A DNA stretch of 64,000 bases. It comes from Abyssibacter sp036156195 (GTDB lineage: Bacteria > Pseudomonadota > Gammaproteobacteria > Nevskiales > OUC007). Location: NCBI GenBank assembly GCA_036156195.1, contig JAYZUZ010000006.1, positions 89,585-153,584 on the forward strand, read 5' to 3'. A program made the position numbers and the translations under genes. This document shows positions 10,546 to 19,630 of the stretch, piece after piece. The notes under the pieces are model-generated. The model was given only the letters and a program-made list of their open reading frames with translations, was not told the origin of the DNA and did no database searches. Position 1 is the stretch's first letter; each line of letters opens with the position of its first letter.

Positions 10546-10577
10546 ACAGGCCGCCATTGTGCGGCCTGTGTTGTTTC
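10546..10577 (+). terminator. Intrinsic terminator of ssrA
   Basis: A 9-bp perfect stem (ACAGGCCGC / GCGGCCTGT) with a 6-base loop is followed by the T-rich GTTGTTTC. It lies 25 bases after the tmRNA CCA end. Confidence 0.8.
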
Positions 10578-10684
10578 TGGGGGAGCACGGATCTATTCAC
10601 CCCCTTCCGACAGAGCCCGTTTGTAGGCAGCAACTTATCGGCGCGAATGCATCAGCGTTTGGCCAGCTGCCTCACAGCGTCGGC

Positions 10685-11929
10685 TTAAGACGGCGCTGTG
10701 AGGGGCTCGTCCAACTGCTGCGCACGCCGCTGCGTCTGCAGCACAATGGCCAAGCCGATCAACGCCAGAGTCAGATTGCCAAGGGCCAAGGCGACCAGCG
10801 TGCCGTCGTACTGCTGGGCAATCGCAAACCCCAGCCCCGTCCCCGCAACGGTTGTGAAGCTACCGATAACAGCCGCTGCACTGCCCGCATGGTGCCCCAT
10901 GGGCTCCATGGCCAGGGCGTTCAGATTCGCCCCGAGAAACCCGAAACAGAACAGACAAAGCCCCTGCAGGATGATGTACAGCGCAAGCGGCACGGTATCC
11001 ATCCAGGCCAGCACCGACCACAACGCGCTTACCCCAATCAAACCAAGCAAAGCCGTACGCGTCATAAAGACCAAGCCAAATCTGCGCAGTAAACGTGCAT
11101 TGATAAAGGCTGCGGCAGTCAGGAACAGCGCGATGATGGCGAAGAGCAGGGTAAACCCCGCTCCAATGCCGTACCGATCCTGAAAAATCTGCTGAGCCAG
11201 GCTGATGAAGACCACCAGCACGCCGAAGACGCTGCAAAGCGCGAGCATGTAGCCCCGCGTCACCGGGTGTCGCAAAACCACCCCAAAGCCGCGCCGCACA
11301 TTGGCCCGATTGAACGGGCGTCGGTTCTCAGGCGTCAGCGTCTCGCTCACCCGATAATGCCCCCAGACCACCATGCCGACACCCGCCAGCAGCAGCGCCA
11401 CAAACATCCAGCGCCAGGGGGCAATAAGCAGAATCCCCTGCCCGATCGACGGTGCAAGAATCGGTACGATCATGAACACCATCATGGCCATGGACATGAC
11501 CCGACCCATCTCCACACCGACGAACCGGTCTCGCACCAGCGCCATGGCCACAACCCGCGGCGCACCGGCCCCGAAGCCCTGAATAAAACGCGATGCGATC
11601 AGCATCCCGAAATTGGTCGACGCAGCAGACATCAGACTCGCCGCCGCAAACAGCAGCAATCCAAAGCTGAGGACGGGCTTACGACCAAAGCTGTCGCTCA
11701 GGGGGCCATACAAAAACTGCGATGCGCCCAGGCCGAACAAATAGGCCGAGATCACGGCCTGCCGATCATTCTCATCGGCTGCACCCAGATCGAGGCTGAT
11801 CTGCGGCAACGCCGCAAGCACAATGTCGATGGCCAGCGCATTGATCGCCATGCAGGCGGCGACGAAACAGACAAACTCACGCAAACCCATCATGGGGCGA
11901 TGCGGGGCGGTCAGAAGTGTGGCGGACAT
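10685..11929 (-). CDS. MFS drug-resistance transporter, Bcr/CflA type
   Basis: This is a 12-span major facilitator exporter of the Bcr/CflA (DHA1) type, which expels drugs or metabolites by proton antiport. The chosen start (MSATLLTAPHRP) gives 414 residues; the frame is open 12 codons further upstream. TM1 reads AINALAIDIVLAALPQI. The loop 2-3 motif GPLSDSFGRKPVL matches the MFS signature, and RFIQGFGAGAPRVVAMALVRD matches motif B of the family. Substrate is not predictable. It is divergent from mnmC, with about 210 bases between the starts. Confidence 0.9.
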   Translation of the reverse strand: MSATLLTAPHRPMMGLREFVCFVAACMAINALAIDIVLAALPQISLDLGAADENDRQAVISAYLFGLGASQFLYGPLSDSFGRKPVLSFGLLLFAAASLMSAASTNFGMLIASRFIQGFGAGAPRVVAMALVRDRFVGVEMGRVMSMAMMVFMIVPILAPSIGQGILLIAPWRWMFVALLLAGVGMVVWGHYRVSETLTPENRRPFNRANVRRGFGVVLRHPVTRGYMLALCSVFGVLVVFISLAQQIFQDRYGIGAGFTLLFAIIALFLTAAAFINARLLRRFGLVFMTRTALLGLIGVSALWSVLAWMDTVPLALYIILQGLCLFCFGFLGANLNALAMEPMGHHAGSAAAVIGSFTTVAGTGLGFAIAQQYDGTLVALALGNLTLALIGLAIVLQTQRRAQQLDEPLTAPS

Positions 11930-12139
11930 CTGCAGGCTCCTCGTCTCGTGCCGATGCAGCCGCACGTGGACAGGGGGTGGATTGGAGTGCGACCGGGCCT
12001 CCCGGCCTGCCCACTCGCTTCGCGGCAGGCCGCGAGCTTGACGGGCTTAGGACCTTGGGGCCGGCGCCAAAAATGGCCGAACGCAGAATATTAGTCTACC
12101 TAATCAGATGCCCGCCTGGCCATCGTTCACAATAAGCGC

Positions 12140-13999
12140 ATGGACGAGAACGACATCACCACCGGTCCAGGCGCGTTGTCCTGGGACCAAGGCCAGCCCT
12201 ATTCCGACCGCTATGGGGACCGTTATTTTGACCGCGATGGGCTAGCCGAATCCGAGCACGTCTTTCTCCAACACAACAATCTCCCTGACCGCTGGTCGAA
12301 CCAGCCCACATTTGTCGTGGGCGAACTGGGCTTCGGCACTGGGCTCAATGCCTGCCTCACCGTGGCGCACTGGCTGGCGACGGCGCCCGCCCATGCCACC
12401 CTGGACTACATCAGCATCGAGGCACACCCTCTGCCTCCAGAGGCCATGCACCGAGCCTTGTCGTACTGGCCGCAGTTGGCCCCCATAGCGGCAGAGATCG
12501 TATCCGCCTGCGGCCAGCTCCAACCGGGGCACAATCTGCGCGTTGTCTGCGGAGGCCGGGTCCGCCTGCTGCTGCTCTGCGGTGACGCCGAGGCCATGCT
12601 CTCGTCGCTGGACGGTGAAATCGATGCCTGGTTTCTTGACGGGTTTTCCCCTGCCCGTAACCCCGCCATGTGGTCCGACACGGTGTGCATGGCTCTGGCA
12701 GCGCGCACGGCCATCGGCGGCAGCTTTGCAACCTATACCGCAGCGGGTTGGGTGCGCCGCAATCTCCAGGCCGCCGGATTCGATGTTCAGAAGGCCAAGG
12801 GTTTTGGTCGCAAGCGGGAAATGCTGCACGGACGCCTCCATGCGACCACCTTGCGGCCAGCCACCTTCACCCCGGATCAGCAACCGTGGTTTCAGCGCCC
12901 GACGATGTCCCGTCCCGGCGAGGCTGTGGTCATCGGCGCCGGACTCGCGGGTTGTGCGACCGCCCGCGCCCTGGCTGAACGCGGTGTCGCAGTCACGGTA
13001 TTCGACCGTTCCACGCCGGCGGATGCGGTGCCATCCCGACTGCCCGGGCTGATCGTCCGACGCTATCCGGAGCGCTCGGCGATTCTGCGCGGTCGGTTTT
13101 ATGACACGGCATTTGCCCATACGGCCCATCGCCTGCACAACGCACAGGGCTGGCACGCGACCGGTGTGGGCGTCCTCACACACCGTGGGCGCAGCGGTGA
13201 TGACGAACTGGACGCCCAGGCGTTCGGCGAACAACTGGGCAGGCCCATGAGTACTGCCGGGCGCTGGCTACCTGACGCTGGATGGCTGGACCCCGTGTGC
13301 TGGTCCAGGCATTGGCTGGACCACCCGCGCATCCGTTGCGTCGAACACAGCGCGCCCTCCCAGCCAATGGAGAGCCCCACCGTTTGGGCCACGGGCGCGG
13401 CCACCACAGCCTGGGATGAGGTAGCGCCCATCTCACCAGCTCGTGGACAAATGAGCCGGGTGGACGCCCCGGCAGACCTGCAGTGGCCTGCCGCGCCAAT
13501 CGCAGGCGGTGGGCTTTGCATTCCAACCCGCGACGGGCTTTGGCTGGGCAGTAGCCACCTGCGGGGAGACACCAGCACTCAACCTGATCCAGACGAATCG
13601 ACCGCCTATCTTGCGTACTGGAGTCAGGAATTGGGCCGGCCAACACCGTTGACGGCGTCCACCCATGCCACTGGAGTTCGTGCCGGGACCCGCGACCGGA
13701 TGCCGCAGGTCGGCCCCTTGCCTGAAGTCGCCTGGTGGCAGGCGCAGTACGCATCGATACGACACGGCCGCGCGAACGAGCGCTTCGCTCCCGGCCGTGT
13801 CATAAACCACCAGTGGCTGCATCGAGGGCACGGGAGCCGGGGTGCGACCGCTGCATTGCTCTGCGCGGAAGTTATCGCCGCCGCGATCACGGGCGCGCCC
13901 TTGCCGGTGGATCGGTCCACCTGGGCGGCGCTGCACCCCGGCCGCAGTCTCATCCAGGCCCTGCGCCGGGGCGATCAACACGGCCAGGCGTCGGTCTGA
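12140..13999 (+). CDS. mnmC: tRNA mnm5s2U34 biosynthesis bifunctional protein MnmC
   Basis: MnmC carries out the last two steps of mnm5s2U formation at the wobble uridine of tRNAs. The N-terminal half (residues 1-~235) is the SAM-dependent methyltransferase (FVVGELGFGTGLNACL; DAWFLDGFSPARNPAMW). The C-terminal half is the FAD-dependent oxidoreductase that removes the carboxymethyl group, opening with the dinucleotide fold AVVIGAGLAGCATARAL (about 256-272) and closing with HRGHGSRGATAALL. The 619-residue length and both active-site regions look intact. Confidence 0.95.
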   Translation: MDENDITTGPGALSWDQGQPYSDRYGDRYFDRDGLAESEHVFLQHNNLPDRWSNQPTFVVGELGFGTGLNACLTVAHWLATAPAHATLDYISIEAHPLPPEAMHRALSYWPQLAPIAAEIVSACGQLQPGHNLRVVCGGRVRLLLLCGDAEAMLSSLDGEIDAWFLDGFSPARNPAMWSDTVCMALAARTAIGGSFATYTAAGWVRRNLQAAGFDVQKAKGFGRKREMLHGRLHATTLRPATFTPDQQPWFQRPTMSRPGEAVVIGAGLAGCATARALAERGVAVTVFDRSTPADAVPSRLPGLIVRRYPERSAILRGRFYDTAFAHTAHRLHNAQGWHATGVGVLTHRGRSGDDELDAQAFGEQLGRPMSTAGRWLPDAGWLDPVCWSRHWLDHPRIRCVEHSAPSQPMESPTVWATGAATTAWDEVAPISPARGQMSRVDAPADLQWPAAPIAGGGLCIPTRDGLWLGSSHLRGDTSTQPDPDESTAYLAYWSQELGRPTPLTASTHATGVRAGTRDRMPQVGPLPEVAWWQAQYASIRHGRANERFAPGRVINHQWLHRGHGSRGATAALLCAEVIAAAITGAPLPVDRSTWAALHPGRSLIQALRRGDQHGQASV

Positions 14000-14023
14000 C
14001 TGCGCGAATAGATCAGTGTTTTC

Positions 14024-15679
14024 TTAAGCGTCCACAGCGATCTGTGCGCGCTCGATGATCGCGTCGAACGACAGTCCGGCAGGCAATGTTCCAAACACCC
14101 GACCACCATCAAATCGGCCGGCCATGAACGCTTCGGCAACGAACCCGGGCGCCGAGCGGACCAGCAGGCAGGCCTGCAGACAAACGGCAAGCTCCTCGAC
14201 CAACGACCGTGCCCGCACCTCCAGCTGATCGTGATCCGCCAAGGCCGCTTCCAGTGCACTGATCCGCTTGGCAAGCCCGGCATCCGCCGCCGCGCCGATC
14301 TTGAGTTCGCGCATGATGGCCGGCATGCTTTGCGGTTCCCGGGAGATCGCGCGTAAGACATCCAGGCATTGAATGTTCCCGGAACCTTCCCAGATCGAGT
14401 TGAGCGGAGCCTGTCGGTACAGGCGCGGCAGCAGCGATTCCTCGACATAACCCGCGCCGCCCAGGCACTCCTGGGCCTCGTTCACCATCATGGGCGTGCG
14501 CTTGCAGACCCAGTACTTGCCGACGGCCGTCAGCACCCGGGCCAACGCCGCCTCTTCCGTATCGCCCTGCGCCGCAGAATCCAGCGCGCTGGCCAGTCTG
14601 AGCGTCATTGCCAGGGCCGCTTCAGACTCCAGCGCGAGATCCGCCAGTACGTTCTGCATCAGCGGCTGATCGGACAGTAAGCGCCCGAAAGCCTGTCGAT
14701 GCCGGGTGTGGTGGATGGCCTGGCTAAGCGCCTGGCGCATCAGCGACGCCGAACCGATCATGCAGTCCAGCCGGGTGTGCATGACCATGTCGAGAATCGT
14801 TGGCACCCCGCGCCCCTGCTCGCCGACCATGATGCCCCAGGCGTCGTAGAACTCGACCTCGCTGGAGGCATTGGCGTGATCCCCCAGCTTGTCCTTTAAC
14901 CGCTGAATGCGCAGCGGGTTCTGCGTGCCATCCGGGCGAAACCGAGGGACGAGGAAACAGGACAGTCCGCGTTCGCACTGGGCGAGGACCAGGAACGCAT
15001 CGCACATGGGTGCGGAGAAAAACCATTTGTGACCGACCAGCGTATACGCCTGGCCGGGCCCAGGCTGAGCCACGGGTGTCGCCCGTGTTGTGTTGGCGCG
15101 CACATCCGAGCCGCCCTGCTTCTCGGTCATGCCCATGCCAATCGTGGCGCCACGCTTGTCCGCCAGTGGCAGAAAGCGCCCATCGTAGTCACTCGACAAG
15201 ATCTTCGGCAGCCAGTGGTCGGCCACGTCAGGCTGATTCCGCAACGCCGGAACCGAGGCATACGTCATCGTCAGCGGGCAACACGTCCCGGCCTCTGCCT
15301 GGCCATGCAAATAGGTGAGCGCGGCGCGCACTACCTGGGCACCTTCGCCCGGTTGCGTCCAGGGCAGAGAAGGTAAGCCGTGGGCGATCGCAGTCGACAT
15401 GATCTCGTGGTAAGCGGGGTGAAACTCCACCAGATCCAGGCGATGACCGAAGCGATCATGCGAGCGCAGCGTCGGCCGGTGCGCATTGGCGAGGACGCCG
15501 AGCTCCATGAGCCGTCCCCCTGCCAGCTCCCCGTACGCCAGCGCGCGTTCGTGCCCCCAGCTTCCGCCAAAGGCATCCATCCATTGCTGCAACACCCGGT
15601 CGCCGGCATAGAGGTTTGCCCCGAGCAGTTCGGGGGGTTGGTTGGTGACCTGGTGGGTCAAATCCTCGGTGTTTCGCAT
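14024..15679 (-). CDS. aidB: AidB-like acyl-CoA dehydrogenase family protein
   Basis: AidB is a flavin protein related to isovaleryl-CoA dehydrogenase that is induced by alkylating agents in E. coli and binds DNA. The 551-residue protein matches AidB along its length: LFHPAW-type VEFHPAYHEIM, CCPLTMTYASVPAL, the FAD-binding GMGMTEKQGGSDVRANTTRA, GHKWFFSAPMCDAFLVLAQ, and the C-terminal NSIWEGSGNIQCLDVLRAI. The start MRNTEDLTHQV is preferred; the frame stays open 15 codons upstream into the divergent kinase gene. A role in alkylation protection follows from the family only. Confidence 0.9.
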   Translation of the reverse strand: MRNTEDLTHQVTNQPPELLGANLYAGDRVLQQWMDAFGGSWGHERALAYGELAGGRLMELGVLANAHRPTLRSHDRFGHRLDLVEFHPAYHEIMSTAIAHGLPSLPWTQPGEGAQVVRAALTYLHGQAEAGTCCPLTMTYASVPALRNQPDVADHWLPKILSSDYDGRFLPLADKRGATIGMGMTEKQGGSDVRANTTRATPVAQPGPGQAYTLVGHKWFFSAPMCDAFLVLAQCERGLSCFLVPRFRPDGTQNPLRIQRLKDKLGDHANASSEVEFYDAWGIMVGEQGRGVPTILDMVMHTRLDCMIGSASLMRQALSQAIHHTRHRQAFGRLLSDQPLMQNVLADLALESEAALAMTLRLASALDSAAQGDTEEAALARVLTAVGKYWVCKRTPMMVNEAQECLGGAGYVEESLLPRLYRQAPLNSIWEGSGNIQCLDVLRAISREPQSMPAIMRELKIGAAADAGLAKRISALEAALADHDQLEVRARSLVEELAVCLQACLLVRSAPGFVAEAFMAGRFDGGRVFGTLPAGLSFDAIIERAQIAVDA

Positions 15680-15752
15680 GGCATGTTTCTTGAGCGACTT
15701 TGAGTGACAGTGGATCATGCGCATGGGGCAAGCTCAACCGAGAGCGATGGGG

Positions 15753-18443
15753 ATGAACGAAACCAACTGGGCCGAGATCGAACGCGTGTTCGACGCGGTA
15801 ATGGATGCAGCACCGGAGCGCCGTCAGGCGGTGCTCGAGCAGCTGTGCAAAGACAACGACAAGCTGCGGGAATCGGTGCAACGCTTGCTCGATGCCGACC
15901 GCGATGCGGGTGAGTTTCTGCAGCAACCCGCCGCAGTGGGACAGCCCTCGCCGCCGCCACAAGCCAGTGACTACGCCCTGCAGCGTGGCGACAGTATCGG
16001 GATCTGGGCTGTGGTCTGCCCGCTCGGCCGTGGTGGCATGGGCGAGGTGTATCTGGCCGATCGTTCCGACGGCCAGTACCGACAGCAGGCGGCGATCAAG
16101 CGACTGCCCACACGAGACCCCAGCCGACTGGTCCGCTTCCAGCGTGAGCGGCAGATTCTGGCGGACCTGGATCACCCCAACATCGCCCGTTTGCTCGACG
16201 GTGGCGTGGACGACCAGGACCATCCCTACATGGCCATGGAATACGTCGATGGCCTACCCCTGCTGGACTACTGCCGCCAGCATGGGCTGGACCTGAGAGC
16301 GCGCCTCACACTGTTCCGGTCGATCTGCGATGCGGCCGCCTATGCGCACCGACGTCTGGTCATTCACCGCGACATCAAACCCGCCAATATTCTGGTCCGC
16401 GCGGACGGCACCCCCAAGCTGCTGGATTTTGGGATTGCCTCCTTAATCGATGAATCCGGCGTCAAGGACGGCCAACTCACCCAGGCGCTTTACACACCGA
16501 ACTATGCGGCCCCGGAGCAGTTGGCGGGCGGCCAGATCACCACTGCCACGGATGTCCACGGATTGGGCGCGGTGTTGTACGCACTGTTGTCCGGCGATCC
16601 CCCGCAGCAACTCGATGGTCTCGCGTTACCGGCCGCCATCAACCGCGTCCTCACGGCGACGCCGCCGGCGCCCAGCACAGTGACGGGCAGCGACAACCTG
16701 TTGCGAGGTCACGCATGGGCCAGTGACCTCGACGCCATCTGCGCCATGGCGTTGCGCAAGGAACCGGATGCCCGCTATCCCAGCGTGCTGGCGCTGTGCG
16801 AAGACATCGACGCCATGCTGGCGCTACGCCCGGTTCGCGCTCGCCGAGGTGCAAAACGCTACATCGCCGGCCGATTTGTGCGACGCAATTGGATTGCCGT
16901 CGCCAGCTCGGCACTGGTGCTGGCCCTCATCATCGGCGCGTTGGGCATGACCACCTACTACGCCCACCGGGCCGCGGTCGAGCGCGATGTTGCGCTACGC
17001 GATGCCGCGCGCGTCGCGAGCATGCGTGACGCCATGGCACGGGTTCTTGGCGCGGCGGGCAGTGAGAATGAATCCGGCGAACCGCTAACTGCCGTTGGGT
17101 TGCTGGACAACGCCCTGTCACGCCTGGATGACGAACTGGCAGATGACCCGGCCAGCCATGCGGCCGGCCTGCGCATGATCGGCAGCATTTTCTTCGCGAT
17201 GGATGATTACCGCCGGGCGGAACCCATCCTGGAGCGAATCGCCACGACCCAGCACCCCGACGTACCAGGTGATATCCGTGCGCTGGCCCAGTTCGATTTG
17301 TCACAGATCCGGTTCGAAGCGGGTGATACCGCGGGCGCGCGCAAGCTCTTCGATCAGGCCTATGCCTATTGGCAGGCCAACGAATCCCGCCACGAGGTAC
17401 AACTCATTCATTCAGCCTCGATGCTGTCGCGGCTGTACCGCGTCGAGGGCGAGCCGCAACAAGCAGTGGGCGTGATCACAGACGCCGTTCGTCGTGCCGA
17501 CCGCCTGTGGGGCCGTAACCACGAAGAAACCGCTATCGTGCTGAGTAATCTGGTCGTTGCTCATTTCTACAACAACGACATGGAATCCGCGCAGCAAGTG
17601 AGCGCACAGACCTGGGCCGTCTGGGAAGCGCTCGACAAGACCGACTCCGTCAATGCACTCAACACCCTGGCTAACTGGGGCTCCATTGCGCGTAAACGAG
17701 GCGACTTGATCACCGCTGCCGATCGCATACAGCTCTCTACGGAACTGCGTGAATCGCTCTATGGTCCATCGGCCGCGCTGGCCCGCCAGATGATCAAGCT
17801 CTCCCGGCTACAGGCTGACAACGGCAAACTGGAGGCGGCTCTGGCCACCGTGGACCGGGCGTTGCCGATGGCGCTGGAGTATGGAGAAAGGGGTGACAAG
17901 CTCACAACGGCATTGGGCTGCCAACGGGGTTATCTGCTACTGCTGGATGGTCGTCACCAGGAGGCCCTCAAAGCGCTTGAAACCACGCTCATCAACATGA
18001 CACCCCATACGCAGAACGACATCTACGGCACAGACTGCCGGGTACTCAGGGGTCACGCCTTGGCGGTAGCAGGTGAGTTCGACCGCGCCGAGGATGCACT
18101 GGACAGCAGCATCGAAACGCTTCGTCAAACCGGCGAGCCCGGCAAGCCGCACCTGTCATTGGCACTGAGTTATCGCGCACGCCTCGCGCTGTACCGGGGT
18201 GATGCGGATGCTGTCGAACGATTCCAGCAGGCGCTGGAGATCAAGCAAGCCCTGCATGGCGAGGACCACTACCAGGTCCAGCTATTGCGCTGCGAACTGG
18301 GCCGTGCGCTGGTCGCCGCAGGTGACGTCGAACGTGGCCGACAGCTCATGGACACGGCGACGGAGGCGCTCAAGAATCAGTTCGGCATGCAACACGCCTT
18401 GTACGAGCGGGCACAGGCCATCCGCGCTGAGGCGGCGATCTGA
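15753..18443 (+). CDS. Membrane-anchored Ser/Thr protein kinase with TPR-like tail
   Basis: This is a Hanks-type Ser/Thr kinase with a single membrane anchor. With the MNETNW start (896 residues), residues 1-60 form a helical N-terminal segment found in related kinases. The catalytic domain spans about 83-360 with glycine loop LGRGGMGEV (91-99), lysine in AIKRL (116), catalytic HRDIKPAN (205-212) and DFG (225-227). A transmembrane helix lies at about 380-402. The remaining ~490 residues are helical, TPR-like repeats predicted outside the cytoplasm. Earlier in-frame ATGs at 15717 and 15747 are possible. No cognate phosphatase or substrate gene is adjacent; aidB is divergent. Confidence 0.88.
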   Translation: MNETNWAEIERVFDAVMDAAPERRQAVLEQLCKDNDKLRESVQRLLDADRDAGEFLQQPAAVGQPSPPPQASDYALQRGDSIGIWAVVCPLGRGGMGEVYLADRSDGQYRQQAAIKRLPTRDPSRLVRFQRERQILADLDHPNIARLLDGGVDDQDHPYMAMEYVDGLPLLDYCRQHGLDLRARLTLFRSICDAAAYAHRRLVIHRDIKPANILVRADGTPKLLDFGIASLIDESGVKDGQLTQALYTPNYAAPEQLAGGQITTATDVHGLGAVLYALLSGDPPQQLDGLALPAAINRVLTATPPAPSTVTGSDNLLRGHAWASDLDAICAMALRKEPDARYPSVLALCEDIDAMLALRPVRARRGAKRYIAGRFVRRNWIAVASSALVLALIIGALGMTTYYAHRAAVERDVALRDAARVASMRDAMARVLGAAGSENESGEPLTAVGLLDNALSRLDDELADDPASHAAGLRMIGSIFFAMDDYRRAEPILERIATTQHPDVPGDIRALAQFDLSQIRFEAGDTAGARKLFDQAYAYWQANESRHEVQLIHSASMLSRLYRVEGEPQQAVGVITDAVRRADRLWGRNHEETAIVLSNLVVAHFYNNDMESAQQVSAQTWAVWEALDKTDSVNALNTLANWGSIARKRGDLITAADRIQLSTELRESLYGPSAALARQMIKLSRLQADNGKLEAALATVDRALPMALEYGERGDKLTTALGCQRGYLLLLDGRHQEALKALETTLINMTPHTQNDIYGTDCRVLRGHALAVAGEFDRAEDALDSSIETLRQTGEPGKPHLSLALSYRARLALYRGDADAVERFQQALEIKQALHGEDHYQVQLLRCELGRALVAAGDVERGRQLMDTATEALKNQFGMQHALYERAQAIRAEAAI

Positions 18444-18491
18444 CGCGTTGAGACCCCGCCGGCGCAGATCCACGCGCTGCCTTCAAACAGA

Positions 18492-18518
18492 CGCAGACGC
18501 GTACCCGACACGTCTGCG
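18492..18518. terminator. Hairpin between convergent kinase and MAPEG genes
   Basis: An 8-bp stem (CGCAGACG / CGTCTGCG) with an 11-base loop lies between two convergent genes. No strong U-tract is present, so it is a candidate bidirectional terminator only. Confidence 0.4.
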
Positions 18519-18529
18519 CCCCATGGTTA

Positions 18530-18931
18530 TCAGACCAGGCAATAAAGCATGTACAGCATGAGGATGACCTGGGCGATAAACATCGTTGCTCGAACCAGCA
18601 CCAGCGGAAAACTCGTCCCAAGGCTGTGAACGCCTATCTGGACCAAGCGTGCGTACAGCACGAAAGGCGCCAGCGCATCGATGACGGCATGCTGGTCCAA
18701 CGCCACCGCCAGCAGCACCACAGCTGCGAACGGCGCCAGATTCTCCAGGCAATTCAGGTGGGCGTGCTTGAGCCGGATAATCAGTCCCGGATCATCCTCC
18801 GGTCGGCCACGCGTCCAATGATCAGCCGCCTTGGCCCGGCTCAGTACCAACGGCACGCGGTAGCCGGCGTAGATCAGCGGTAATAGCAAGGTCACCGCAG
18901 TAAACCCGGCCAAGGCCATCAATCCAGTCAT
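18530..18931 (-). CDS. MAPEG family membrane protein
   Basis: This 133-residue protein has four predicted membrane spans and the MAPEG (membrane-associated eicosanoid and glutathione metabolism) pattern: a first helix LMALAGFTAVTLLLPLIYAGYR, then RLKHAHLNCLENLAPFAAVVLLA, where the Asn-Glu pair lies in helix 2, and a terminal hydrophobic helix. Bacterial MAPEG proteins are mostly uncharacterised and may act on glutathione conjugates. It is convergent with the kinase gene. Confidence 0.85.
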   Translation of the reverse strand: MTGLMALAGFTAVTLLLPLIYAGYRVPLVLSRAKAADHWTRGRPEDDPGLIIRLKHAHLNCLENLAPFAAVVLLAVALDQHAVIDALAPFVLYARLVQIGVHSLGTSFPLVLVRATMFIAQVILMLYMLYCLV

Positions 18932-19046
18932 GTCTCTTCTCCCTGTTGGCGTGCGCCGTCAATCCCGACAGCACGGATGCCGTTTGTTATGGAAGCCGTA
19001 GACTAACCGATCGTTCAGTGGCGCGGCACCTACCTGGATGGACAGG

Positions 19047-19553
19047 TCAGGACGCCGGCATGCGGCGAAGCGCTTCAGCAGAGGCGACGACCGATCCCTC
19101 AGACCGGTCACAGGCCGCCAGCAACTCGCTGCTACGCACCAGATGCCGTGGCTGCATGGGGGGTGCCCGCAAGGCGTCCAGCTCCTCGGCCAACCGCTGA
19201 GGAACAGGCCGTGCCTGGGCCTGCATGCGCACACGTACCTGCACCAATTCCAGGTAGCGGTGATAACGACGATCCCCCTCGGCCACCAGATGACAGGCCA
19301 CCCGCAGCGTGTCCGTCATGCTCATCCGGGCCGGCACGGCGCCGTTGAAATGAGGGGCCACGTACCGCGCCGCCAATTCATCATGACGCAGCGCCGCCTG
19401 CACATAGGTCTCAGCCGCGGTAAACGCTGCGGCCTGATTACGCTCGGCCTCAACAGCGTCACGGTCTCCCCACTGTGCGGCGAGATTGGTCGCAGCCAGA
19501 AGCAGCACAACCGTGGTGGCGAACGCGGTACGACGCGAGTAAATCGAAGACAT
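19047..19553 (-). CDS. Exported protein of unknown function, likely SOS-regulated
   Basis: The 168-residue protein is not recognised. An N-terminal signal peptide or anchor is visible (basic MSSIYSRR, then AFATTVVLLLAATNLAAQ with an AxA-type cut before Gln27). The rest is helical, rich in Ala, Arg, Glu and His, with two cysteines (in RVACHLV and LLAACDR). Two CTGT-N8-ACAG LexA-type boxes and a strong -35/-10 pair lie immediately upstream, so expression is probably DNA-damage inducible. It could be a periplasmic division inhibitor or envelope-stress protein; nothing in the sequence decides this. Confidence 0.75.
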   Translation of the reverse strand: MSSIYSRRTAFATTVVLLLAATNLAAQWGDRDAVEAERNQAAAFTAAETYVQAALRHDELAARYVAPHFNGAVPARMSMTDTLRVACHLVAEGDRRYHRYLELVQVRVRMQAQARPVPQRLAEELDALRAPPMQPRHLVRSSELLAACDRSEGSVVASAEALRRMPAS

Positions 19554-19586
19554 GCCGAAACCCCTGAGTCAGGACAAAGCCGATAA

Positions 19587-19602
19587 CTGTATTTATATAC
19601 AG
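19587..19602 (-). promoter_or_regulatory. LexA (SOS) box 1, over the -10 region
   Basis: The palindrome CTGTATTTATATACAG matches the LexA consensus CTGT-N8-ACAG with an AT-rich alternating core like strong E. coli SOS boxes. On the minus strand it covers the -10 hexamer TATAAA, which is 17 bases from a TTGCAG -35. It is 33 bases upstream of the start of the 168-residue exported protein gene. Confidence 0.85.
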
Positions 19603-19610
19603 CCATGGCA

Positions 19611-19626
19611 CTGTCTGCAACTACAG
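19611..19626 (-). promoter_or_regulatory. LexA (SOS) box 2, over the -35 region
   Basis: A second CTGT-N8-ACAG palindrome (CTGTCTGCAACTACAG) lies 24 bases, about two helical turns, from box 1 and covers the -35 hexamer TTGCAG. The core is less AT-rich than box 1, so affinity is probably lower, but the tandem spacing supports function. Confidence 0.65.
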
Positions 19627-19630
19627 TAGT

